Shown piece after piece: positions 1 through 6,800 of a stretch of DNA of 31,758 nt. The translations under genes and the position numbers were made by a program. This stretch comes from a virus, in IMG/VR virus record IMGVR_UViG_3300002134_000200, positions 1 to 31,758 of that record; one strand, written 5' to 3'. The notes beneath the pieces were generated by a model. The model saw only the letters and a list, made by a program, of their open reading frames with translations. It searched no databases and was not told the origin of the DNA. Within the stretch, counting starts at the first letter, position 1. Each line of letters starts with the position of its first letter.

Positions 1-204
1 CTAGTAGGAGGAGTAAATACAGGTAATAAGTCTCGGTCTCGGTCTCGGTTTGGGCCTCGGTTTAGCTCTGTGTCTGGGCCTTGGTCTTGCTCTGTGTTTG
101 GGCCTTGGTCTTGGTCTGGGTCTGGGTCTCGGTCTTGGTCTGTGTCTAGGTCTTGGTCTATGTCTAGGCTTTATTATTACTCAAAATCAAAAGGCAGTTT
201 ATGA
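1..204 (+). CDS. Array microgene unit 0 (5' end cut by window edge)
   Basis: This is the 3' part of an array ORF, open for 67 codons from base 1 in the same frame as the later units. It begins inside the conserved N-terminal core (LVGGVN, then NKS). A Ser-X tract follows with X = Arg, Gly, Trp and a few Val, Cys and Met, and it ends with YYYSKSKGSL. The TGA stop at 202-204 overlaps the next ATG (201-203). The start codon and about the first four codons lie outside the window. Function is unknown. Confidence 0.6.
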   Translation, partial: LVGGVNTGNKSRSRSRFGPRFSSVSGPWSCSVFGPWSWSGSGSRSWSVSRSWSMSRLYYYSKSKGSL

Positions 205-452
205 TAACGATACTATTAAGTGGATTAAATACAGGTAATAAGTCTGTGTCTGAGTCTGTGTCTCGGCTTGGGTCTAAGTCTCGGTCTCGGTCTTGGTCTA
301 GGACTAGGTCTGTGTCTTGGTCTGGGCCTTGGTCTGGGTCTTGGTCTGGGTCTTGGACTGGGTCTAGGTCTTGGTCTTGGACTGGGTCTAGGTCTTGGTC
401 TGGGGATGGGCTTAAGTATTATAAATACTCAAAATCAAAAGGCAACTTATGA
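201..452 (+). CDS. Array microgene unit 1, Ser-X dipeptide repeat protein (83 aa)
   Basis: The start is ATG 201, six bases after an AAAAGG ribosome binding site. The product has three parts: a hydrophobic N-terminus (MITILLSGLN), a linker NKS, and about 50 residues of alternating Ser-X with X mostly Arg, Gly or Trp. It ends in YYKYSKSKGNL. This N-terminus is the most divergent of the set (LLSG in place of LVGG). Its stop overlaps the unit 2 start as ATGA, so reinitiation is likely. I recognise no family. The alternating pattern would put Ser on one face and Arg/Trp/Gly on the other of an extended strand, which is inference only. Confidence 0.6.
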   Translation: MITILLSGLNTGNKSVSESVSRLGSKSRSRSWSRTRSVSWSGPWSGSWSGSWTGSRSWSWTGSRSWSGDGLKYYKYSKSKGNL

Positions 453-682
453 TAGCAATACTCGCAGGTGGATTAAATGCAAGTAATAAGTCTGGGTCTA
501 GGTCTGGGTCTCAGTCTTGGTCTCAGTCTTGGTCTTGGTCTAGGTCTGGGTTTTGGTCTCGGTCTTGGACTGGGTCTGGGTCTTGGACTGGGTCTGGGTC
601 TAGGTCTTGGACTGGGTCTAGGTCTTCGGCTGGGTCTAAGGCTTTGTATTATTATTATTCAAAATCAAAAGGCAACTTATGA
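449..682 (+). CDS. Array microgene unit 2, Ser-X dipeptide repeat protein (77 aa)
   Basis: ATG 449 overlaps the stop of unit 1 and has the usual AAAAGG site. The N-terminus reads MIAILAGGLN, then ASNKS. The Ser-X tract contains two Gln at X positions and several Thr replacing Ser, and it ends YYYYSKSKGNL. Bases 495-616 are identical to 1101-1222 in unit 5, so the tract was copied between units. A second frame (Gly-Leu repeats) is also open here from an ATG at 477, but that ATG is absent from several units. No family recognised. Confidence 0.6.
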   Translation: MIAILAGGLNASNKSGSRSGSQSWSQSWSWSRSGFWSRSWTGSGSWTGSGSRSWTGSRSSAGSKALYYYYSKSKGNL

Positions 683-876
683 TAGCGATTCTAGTCGGTG
701 GATTAAATGCAAGTAATAAGTCTTGGCTTGGGTCTCAGTCTAGGTCTTGGTCTGGGTGTAGGTCTAGGTCTGTGTCTGGTTCTTGGTCTTGGTTTAGGTC
801 TGGGTCTGTGCCTTGGTCTTGGTCTCGGTCTATGTCTGGGCTTTATTATTACTCAAAATCAAAAGGCAGTTTATGA
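679..876 (+). CDS. Array microgene unit 3, Ser-X dipeptide repeat protein (65 aa)
   Basis: ATG 679 overlaps the stop of unit 2. The N-terminus is MIAILVGGLN followed by ASNKS. The repeat tract is shorter and less regular than in units 2 and 5, with Cys, Val, Phe and Pro among the X and Ser positions. The C-terminus is LYYYSKSKGSL. All departures from GGTCTN are substitutions that keep the six-base phase. No family recognised; expression is assumed from the conserved start, RBS and frame. Confidence 0.6.
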   Translation: MIAILVGGLNASNKSWLGSQSRSWSGCRSRSVSGSWSWFRSGSVPWSWSRSMSGLYYYSKSKGSL

Positions 877-1058
877 TAGCGATTCTAGTAGGGGGGTTAA
901 ATAGAGGGAATAAGTCTAGGTCTGGGTCTAGGTCTTGGACTGGGTCTAGGTCTGGGTCTAGGTCTGGGTCTTGGACTGGGTCTGGGGCTGGGTTTTATTA
1001 TTGGTCTGGGTCTTGGTCTGGGTCTTATCTTCACTCAAAATCAAAAGGTAATTTATGA
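873..1058 (+). CDS. Array microgene unit 4, Ser-X dipeptide repeat protein (61 aa)
   Basis: A longer reading of this frame begins at 813, but the conserved start with RBS and ATGA overlap is ATG 873. The N-terminus is MIAILVGGLN then RGNKS. The tract is split by FYYW, and the tail is YLHSKSKGNL. Bases 982-1099, covering the end of this unit and the start of the next, are identical to 1218-1335. The last complete unit therefore arose partly by copying this one. No family recognised. Confidence 0.6.
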   Translation: MIAILVGGLNRGNKSRSGSRSWTGSRSGSRSGSWTGSGAGFYYWSGSWSGSYLHSKSKGNL

Positions 1059-1294
1059 TAACTATACTAGTAGGTGGATTAAATAGAGGGAATAAGTCTA
1101 GGTCTAGGTCTGGGTCTCAGTCTTGGTCTCAGTCTTGGTCTTGGTCTAGGTCTGGGTTTTGGTCTCGGTCTTGGACTGGGTCTGGGTCTTGGACTGGGTC
1201 TGGGTCTAGGTCTTGGACTGGGGCTGGGTTTTATTATTGGTCTGGGTCTTGGTCTGGGTCTTATCTTCACTCAAAATCAAAAGGTAATTTATGA
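1055..1294 (+). CDS. Array microgene unit 5, chimeric Ser-X dipeptide repeat protein (79 aa)
   Basis: The start ATG 1055 follows the sequence AAAAGGTAATTT. The tract 1101-1222 is identical to unit 2, and the tail from 1218 is identical to unit 4, so this unit is a mosaic of two neighbours. The product is MITILVGGLN, then RGNKS, Ser-X repeats, FYYW, a short second repeat stretch, and YLHSKSKGNL. A Pro-Arg frame of 63 codons is open on the opposite strand, an automatic consequence of the hexamer. Function unknown. Confidence 0.6.
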   Translation: MITILVGGLNRGNKSRSRSGSQSWSQSWSWSRSGFWSRSWTGSGSWTGSGSRSWTGAGFYYWSGSWSGSYLHSKSKGNL

Positions 1295-1389
1295 TAACTA
1301 TACTAGTAGGTGGATTAAATAGAGGGAATAAGTCTTGGGCTGGGTCTTATTTTGATTTATTAGCAAGAGTCAATCTTATTGAGTATTAA
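1291..1389 (+). CDS. Degenerate last unit of the microgene array (32 aa)
   Basis: This unit keeps the RBS, the ATG overlapping the stop of unit 5, and the full conserved N-terminus (MITILVGGLN, RGNKS). It holds only about two hexamers before unrelated sequence (YFDLLARVNLIEY). The SKSKGNL tail is missing and no further ATGA follows. It looks like the decayed or not-yet-expanded 3' boundary of the array. It may be non-functional. Confidence 0.4.
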   Translation: MITILVGGLNRGNKSWAGSYFDLLARVNLIEY

Positions 1390-1472
1390 TGAGGGTAACA
1401 ATAATACCTAAAAATTGTTACAAAAAACGATTTTACAGAAGAAATCTAGTTATTTATAAAAAGGAAAAACAA

Positions 1473-1592
1473 ATGATTACAAATATTTTAATAGGATTAT
1501 TCTTTTTTTGCATCGGCTTTTCAGTCGGCACTAAATTAACTTTTGATTTTATCACATCCGACCTTGACGATGGGAGTGGAGATAAACGTTAA
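1473..1592 (+). CDS. Small single-pass membrane protein (39 aa)
   Basis: The frame is open from 1389, but ATG 1473 has an AAGGAA site seven bases upstream and removes an implausible basic leader, so I chose it. The product starts MITNILIGLFFFCIGFSVG, a strong N-terminal membrane segment of about 18 residues. A short tail ending in acidic and basic residues (DLDDGSGDKR) follows. It lies between the microgene array and two small plus-strand genes, so it is probably in the tail of the rightward early transcript. No family recognised. Confidence 0.55.
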   Translation: MITNILIGLFFFCIGFSVGTKLTFDFITSDLDDGSGDKR

Positions 1593-1676
1593 AGTCACAA
1601 ACTTTTTAAAAAATTAGGGGTAAATATAGGTGATTTAGTTGATCAGTAATTAATCGAATTAATAAAAAGGTATATT

Positions 1677-1940
1677 ATGCTAACGGAAAAAGAAGTTGTA
1701 GACAAATACAAAGATACATTATTATCATTTACATATCATGAAAAGCATTGCTTTCATTTTAAAGGGATTGCATCAGATGGAGCTCAAATAGTAGCCTTTA
1801 TAGGCGGCTGTCCTGATTACATCTACAGAGAATTTATAGAAAACAATGAAAAACGTTCTTTGAATATACCATCAAAAAATTGGAACTTTGTTCAAATAGA
1901 AAAAGATGGTAATCTGATTTTTGATTATCATGATGTTTAA
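1677..1940 (+). CDS. Hypothetical small phage protein (87 aa)
   Basis: The ORF begins at ATG 1677 with the leader AAAAAGGTATATT, and the same leader precedes the next gene. The protein is soluble with mixed composition, with no signal peptide or membrane segment, and has a central CHFHFK-like stretch and a GGCPDYIY motif. I do not recognise a family. It belongs to the short plus-strand cluster that ends at the bidirectional terminator. Confidence 0.7.
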   Translation: MLTEKEVVDKYKDTLLSFTYHEKHCFHFKGIASDGAQIVAFIGGCPDYIYREFIENNEKRSLNIPSKNWNFVQIEKDGNLIFDYHDV

Positions 1941-1953
1941 AAAAAGGTATATT

Positions 1954-2163
1954 ATGCATAATGATTTTATGGATGAGTTGGATATAACAGAAGAACAACT
2001 TGATTATTATCTAGATCATTCAACGCAATTTGATCACGAATTTTCGGCTAAAACGCTTCTGCTTGCTATCCTGAATAAAGAAGAGCCTATTGGAGAAATA
2101 CGCCGTGAGATTATTAGATATCAAGAGCAAATTTACAACTTAACAACCACAAAAACTAACTAA
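1954..2163 (+). CDS. Hypothetical small acidic protein (69 aa)
   Basis: The frame is open from 1921, but ATG 1954 carries the same AAAAAGGTATATT leader as the preceding gene, which fixes the start. The product (MHNDFMDELDITEEQL...) is acidic and probably helical, without membrane segments. Its stop lies inside the left arm of the terminator hairpin shared with the convergent late operon. No family recognised. Confidence 0.65.
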   Translation: MHNDFMDELDITEEQLDYYLDHSTQFDHEFSAKTLLLAILNKEEPIGEIRREIIRYQEQIYNLTTTKTN

Positions 2164-2204
2164 AATCTAAATAAAAAAGTTGGATTTATTTGTTAGTCTT
2201 TTTT
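2151..2204. terminator. Bidirectional intrinsic terminator between convergent operons
   Basis: The inverted repeat pairs ACTAAC (2155-2160) with GTTAGT (2192-2197), and AAATC (2163-2167) with GATTT (2183-2187). An A-run lies on the left (2151-2155) and a T-run on the right (2199-2204). This suits termination in both directions. It overlaps the stop codons of the plus-strand gene ending at 2163 and the minus-strand gene ending at 2193. The loop is long (15 bases) and the pairing partly AT, so strength is uncertain. Confidence 0.55.
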
Positions 2205-2369
2205 AAATATTTTGCTAGTAGTAAAAGCCCTTAACACCATAATACCTACACCGACCAAAGCACCAAATATGCCAGAATTATCTGATATAAATGTTGTAAA
2301 TTCTGCGCTCTCTAAGCCCGCAAGAAGAAGCACTGATGCACCAAAACCAAATGATCTAAATCCTTTCAT
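2193..2369 (-). CDS. Small membrane protein, possible holin (58 aa)
   Basis: Reading the minus strand from CAT at 2367-2369 gives a 58-residue protein starting MKGFRSFGFGASVLLLAGLE. It has two hydrophobic stretches (about residues 7-22 and 34-48) and a basic tail (KIFKKD). Size, topology and position at the end of the late operon next to a DUF5675 protein fit a holin or holin-associated protein. No specific family is recognised, so the role is inference. Confidence 0.55.
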   Translation of the reverse strand: MKGFRSFGFGASVLLLAGLESAEFTTFISDNSGIFGALVGVGIMVLRAFTTSKIFKKD

Positions 2370-2378
2370 AATAAAATC

Positions 2379-2795
2379 CTAAATAATATCTAACTTAAAT
2401 TCAGTATATCCTAAAATACGCTTTATGTCATCCATTGCGTTCATGCTGTTTAAAACCGCTTTGCGCAACACCCCACTTTTATCTTTCATGTAACCAGCCG
2501 ATAAACCAGTCGCAATACAACCCTCTAATTGGTCAGCTCTATTTGCCACATGTATTAATATAAAAGTCCTGTTCGGAACATTCCATACTTGCCATACTTC
2601 TGGGTAAGTCTTTAATGTTTGGCTGAAAAAAGGTTTACATATATAAGTACCTTTCGGTATACAGCTAACAAATTTCTCATTATTTAGCCAGGGTTTCTCA
2701 ATTGTATGAAATATAGGGTCTTCAAGCCCTTCTATAGACATAATACCAAGTGTGCAGTAAGTATCACCGTAATATCTATGCAATGTAACTTTCAT
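2379..2795 (-). CDS. DUF5675-like lysis-region protein (138 aa)
   Basis: The sequence shows the features I associate with DUF5675 phage proteins: an N-terminal beta-rich half, IPKGTY (46-51), VWNVPNRTFILIH (about 70-82) and EGCIATG (91-97). The histidine followed by Gly-Cys-Ile resembles the catalytic surroundings of L,D-transpeptidase (YkuD) folds, so a wall-active role is possible but unproven. It follows a coiled-coil/TM protein by two bases and precedes a small membrane protein. No lysozyme, amidase or peptidase endolysin was found elsewhere, which makes this the best candidate for a wall-acting enzyme. Confidence 0.65.
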   Translation of the reverse strand: MKVTLHRYYGDTYCTLGIMSIEGLEDPIFHTIEKPWLNNEKFVSCIPKGTYICKPFFSQTLKTYPEVWQVWNVPNRTFILIHVANRADQLEGCIATGLSAGYMKDKSGVLRKAVLNSMNAMDDIKRILGYTEFKLDII

Positions 2796-2796
2796 G

Positions 2797-3132
2797 TTAC
2801 CATATCCCCATTAATTTTGTAGCAATAAAAAGCATTAATGCAAGGATTGCGCCACCAAGGAATTTAATAACTCGTATCAATATAGGTAAAAAACTTTGTG
2901 CGTTTTGTAGCGTGGTTTGCAAAGATGTAATAGCATGAGTATTTTCGTTCGTTGATTTTTCCATTTTTTCAAACTGGTGAGAAAACATATCTTTTAAACC
3001 CTCCATAACCTGTTTAAAGCCGTTAAATTCGTGCTTAGAAAGCTTTTTCTCCTCAACAATATCAATCCGCTTATGAGCAGCTTTTACTGACTCCTCGGCT
3101 TTTGCAATGCGTTCTTTCAAGTCATCCTTCAT
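2797..3132 (-). CDS. Coiled-coil protein with C-terminal membrane anchor, XhlA-like (111 aa)
   Basis: Residues 1-80 are charged and heptad-rich (KERIAKAEESVKAAHKRID...), predicted coiled coil. Residues 81-110 are a hydrophobic membrane segment (FLPILIRVIKFLGGAILALM). This architecture matches phage lysis accessory proteins of the XhlA/haemolysin type, though homology is not demonstrated. Its start overlaps the stop of the upstream 50-aa gene by ATGA, and it lies two bases from the DUF5675 gene. Confidence 0.65.
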   Translation of the reverse strand: MKDDLKERIAKAEESVKAAHKRIDIVEEKKLSKHEFNGFKQVMEGLKDMFSHQFEKMEKSTNENTHAITSLQTTLQNAQSFLPILIRVIKFLGGAILALMLFIATKLMGIW

Positions 3133-3281
3133 TTATCTGTCTTTTTATTTTTTTCTTGCAGAACTGGTGCAGGCTTTAAGGTCATCAGAATATTTATGCT
3201 TTCAAAAACATCCTTAGCAGGAAATTGTTGTATTGCTGTTAATATTTTTTGAGCTTGTTCTTTAGAAATTATTAAATCCAT
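3129..3281 (-). CDS. Hypothetical small protein (50 aa)
   Basis: This short minus-strand ORF starts at CAT 3279-3281 (MDLIISKEQAQKILTAIQQF...) and ends TDK with its stop overlapping the next gene's start (ATGA). An AGAGG-type site lies upstream. It is helical, has no membrane segment, and ends in a basic tail. It fills an otherwise empty gap of about 150 bases between two co-oriented genes, which supports it being real. No family recognised. Confidence 0.55.
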   Translation of the reverse strand: MDLIISKEQAQKILTAIQQFPAKDVFESINILMTLKPAPVLQEKNKKTDK

Positions 3282-3292
3282 TTTTTACCTCT

Positions 3293-3571
3293 TTATATAA
3301 AATATCTGGTTGATTCACTGTTCTGAACCTGATCAATAAAAGTCTGCCTTTCTGCATTATAACGTAGCTGTAAGATTAATGCGCTCCAATTTGGTACATC
3401 AAGCACTTGACTGCTTTTTTTAAGATCACTAGGTATACTAGGCCGTAATTGATCATTAACATAACTTCCCCAATTCAAAACAGAATTTGCTCGTGATGAA
3501 TAACTGCTCTCGGAATAATCTTTACTATCGTTAGAACTATAAGCTCTTGGTGGCAATTGCTTTACTCTCAT
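3293..3571 (-). CDS. Hypothetical protein between tail fibre and lysis genes (92 aa)
   Basis: The start overlaps the stop of the upstream 79-aa gene as ATGA. The N-terminal third is Ser/Tyr-rich (SSNDSKDYSESSYSSRAN) and looks disordered. The C-terminal half contains VPNWSALILQLRYNAERQTF. There is no membrane segment. It may be a fibre-associated or virion protein given its place just after the fibre genes, but no family is recognised. Confidence 0.65.
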   Translation of the reverse strand: MRVKQLPPRAYSSNDSKDYSESSYSSRANSVLNWGSYVNDQLRPSIPSDLKKSSQVLDVPNWSALILQLRYNAERQTFIDQVQNSESTRYFI

Positions 3572-3807
3572 TTTGAATCCTCTTTATCATAAATTGCTAA
3601 TAATTTATTAATCTCAACATTGCGAGCGGTTAAATCAGCCATAACTCGATTGTTCTCGATTATTTCAGTTTTCATCCTTGCAATAAAGTTAGGGACAGTA
3701 AGATCTTCTCTAGCAATGTTTACGTTGCCAGTAGCTGTGGTATATACTTTTTCAATTCTTATATGATCTGGTTTTTCAGATTCTAAAATTTCTATTTTCA
3801 TTTCCAT
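3568..3807 (-). CDS. Hypothetical protein downstream of tail fibre (79 aa)
   Basis: The ATG at 3805-3807 (minus) follows AAAGGA by eight bases. The product has a beta-like N-terminal half and a helical C-terminal half (NFIARMKTEIIENNRVMADLTARNVEINKLLAIYDKED), probably a coiled coil. It is coupled to the next gene by an ATGA overlap. It could assist fibre assembly because it immediately follows the fibre gene, but this is inference only. Confidence 0.65.
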   Translation of the reverse strand: MEMKIEILESEKPDHIRIEKVYTTATGNVNIAREDLTVPNFIARMKTEIIENNRVMADLTARNVEINKLLAIYDKEDSK

Positions 3808-3866
3808 TTACATATTCCTTTCTGTTAAATATATTGTTAATAAAATATATTATCTTACTTAATAAA

Positions 3867-6800
3867 TCAAGCTATAGTGCCAACTGGTAAATATCTAAAG
3901 CCTACCGTTCCAATATTAACTCTAATAAAATGCGTTACGGTCAAAGTTTTTGCGCCCACCGCTTCTATAGCATTACCAGTGCCAATTGTGGCGTTAAACT
4001 CTATCAGTTCTCTTGATGTATCGGCTTGTGATAAATATAAAGCTGGTATTCCACCAGAGGCAGAATTTTGATTAGATGTAAGTTGACCGCTTGCAGATCC
4101 TCCACCAAATACCGCCCAACCACTATTTGTTATAATAAGTGGCTCTCGTTTTGCAGATCCATCATCATTGATCTGCCTAAAGATGTAATTACCCTCATCT
4201 GATATAATGTCGCATATTTTATTATTGGTTGATGCACTATTATCTCGCATTCGCAAAAAAGCTGCCGCCGTTCCTGCTATTTGCAATACTTGATTCGCCC
4301 CACCGCTGACTGTCACATTGTTATTAGTCTCTATATTTATAGCAGTCCCACCAGAGCCACCGAGTCGCAATTCACCTGCTCCATTATTTATAACAACAGC
4401 ATTTCTATCTGCAACGGTTATGTAGACTGATGAATACATTGTTATATTAAAAAGATTGGCAGTGTCATTCTTAAGTTGCAATTGTGTTACTGAAAAGGCA
4501 TTAGCCGCTGCGCCCTCAAGTAATAAGTTGGTCTCACCAATAAGGTTGCGGTAAATATGTAACGCCTTGCCTGCTGTTGGGTTAACCCCTATACCAACAT
4601 TGCCATTTGCAAATACAATTTCATCAATTGTTGTTCCTGTTCTTTGAACCTCTAGCCAAGTTGTACCAACAGTGTCGCCATCGTTAATAGCTGTCATGTA
4701 AAGGTTTTCATTTGCAGCTAATATTTTCCAACGCTTGTTATCTACCGCGCCATTTCCTTGATAGAAAGTCAATTGCGGGGCTGTTGTATCTTCTAGGGCA
4801 AGGGTGTAGCCACCATTGGCTTGAATATGAACCTTGCCTGCTGTTGGGTTACCCCCTATACCAACATTGCCCCCACCTGGATTTAACAACAAATCAGTAA
4901 ACGATGTTTCAGCGTTATTAGAAGCCTGAATATAGGCATACTGCCCAACTCCGCTTTGCCAATAAGCCCCTAAAGTTAAGCGTTGGTCGGCACTATCTAA
5001 AACTTGCGTGCAACGATCGCCTGTAGTGCTTGCCATACTAAAATTATGCGTGCCTGCGCTTAAATAAGTTCTTGCCAGTGGGTTAGTCCCTAGCCCTAGA
5101 TTTCCACTAGTTGTTAGTGCAACAAGATCATTTGTACCTAAACCAGAGCTATTTGATATTTTAAAAATATTGCTATCGGATTTATCTATACCAAGTGAGA
5201 AATCAGCAGAAGCAGCTGTATTAAAATAAATAAAAGGGTCACCACCACCAACCGCCGTATTTATAATTAACCTAGCATTTGCTCCAGAGGTAGAATTAGT
5301 GTTCTGTATCCGCCCCCCTACCGAGCCTGTACTGCTGCGTGTGATAGTTAAATCGCTTGTGATAGTTGTTGATGTGCCAGTAGGTGCAAGAGTTAAATTA
5401 CCACTAGAATTAACAGTAATACTTGCATAAGTAATAGCATCAAAACTAGCTCTTATCTGTTCGGTTGTGGCTAAACTATTTATTTTACCACCACCAGAAA
5501 TAACAGCCCCAAACACCCAATTACCACCAGCCAATAATGCCCCGTGATTTACAATTCCGTTGCCGTTCTGAAAATAAGTATCACCAGTAATATCAGAGCT
5601 GCCGATATATAAATTATCAGGGTTAGTACTATCTAATAATAAAACTTGTGCATTTATACCATTTGATTTCTTAATAAAATAACCTGCAAGGTTTGCAACA
5701 GTTACGCTGTCAAATGTGATATCTTGTGGTAGCGTTAAAGTAACCGCCCCTTGTTGAGCGGAGCCCGACACGCCGTTTACTAAAACTTGTCCAGCAGTGC
5801 CAGTAACAGAGGTTACGGCTTGAGAAGAAAAATCACTTAAAAGCAAATTTCCGTCAAAGTCGGTTGTTAAAAATTTCCCATCCCCACCAACTAGTGAAGT
5901 AAAACGTGCAGTTGATAATACCACATTATCTTTAACTTTTATTTTACTTTCACTAAACTCAAGATTAGTTGTGTTAATATCGGCTGATATAGTGCTGCCT
6001 GTAATGTTAATCCCATTGCCACCAGTAAAACTAACATCAGAAACCCAGCTTGTATTTGTCCCATCTGTACTTAGAAATTTTCCATTGTTTAGGGCTTGGT
6101 CAGGTAGTAAAGCGTTTAACGCTGCATTGGCTGTTGTCTCACCTGTCCCCCCATAGTCTATTGCTATTGGATCACCTTGCCACTTCCCAGAAATAATTCC
6201 TGTTGTGAATAAGTTCCGTGTACCTAAATTAACATTTTGGGTTGCGCCGATATATGGAACATAACCCGATAAATCCCCACTAGTGATATAGCCCGCATCA
6301 TTATTCCATTGAGAAACATCTGGAGAATCAAAGTCCGCGACTGTTAAGGGATTAAGTGAAAAATTGCCAGAGTTGGGATCATAAACTATTGGAGGTGTTG
6401 CGTTTACCTGACTCCTTAATCCCCCACCTCCTCCCATCCATCGGTTGTTATTTAGGTTGATTCTTCCAACTGATATTTCCCTACCATCCGATAGATGAAT
6501 TATTATTTCCCCATTATTTGTGGTTATTATATCCTTAATACTACAACCATCTAATCCTGGATCTCCAGGCTTTCCTTTCTTCCCCGGCTTCCCTTTGATT
6601 TCATCTATAGAAAATAAAGGATTAAGCACTTCGGAGTTTTCTTTTTTCCAAAATACTACATCATTGCTGCGTGTAAGCTCTATAGATAAACCATCTAATC
6701 CTGGATCTCCAGGCTTTCCTTTCTTCCCCGGCTCTCCCTTTTTACCGGGTATAGGATCTTCCTTTACCTTACCAGCATTTACTATCTTGCCGTCAAACAT

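Larger units (their letters stand above)
1..1389 (+). repeat. Tandem microgene array, left part (seven units, first one partial)
   Basis: Each unit has a conserved core of about 65 bases (RBS AAAAGG, start ATG, codons for a MIAILVGGLN-like peptide, then AATAAGTCT). A variable tract of GGTCTN hexamers and a conserved tail ending in TCAAAATCAAAAGG follow. Unit starts are at 201, 449, 679, 873, 1055 and 1291, and the first unit is cut by the window edge. Tract lengths differ, but always by multiples of six. Consecutive units overlap by the four bases ATGA. The same array starts again at 31503, so the two window ends belong together. Confidence 0.95.

Noticed and set aside
50-904. Gly-Leu repeat ORFs as the main coding frame
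   Set aside because: Their ATG codons are not shared by all units, they lack ribosome binding sites, and core differences between units change amino acids in this frame. Kept only as a dual-coding possibility.
1079-1270. Antisense Pro-Arg repeat ORF
   Set aside because: It is an automatic consequence of the hexamer read on the other strand, with no start context or conserved flanks.
1-1389. CRISPR-like repeat-spacer array
   Set aside because: Conserved cores alternate with variable tracts, but the tracts are one degenerate hexamer of varying length, the cores carry RBS and start codons, and no cas gene is present.
1-1389. Telomere-like or diversity-generating (DGR) element
   Set aside because: TCTGGG-type hexamers recall telomere repeats, but the blocks sit between protein-like ends inside an operon. 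For a DGR there is no reverse transcriptase, and variation is not limited to template adenines.
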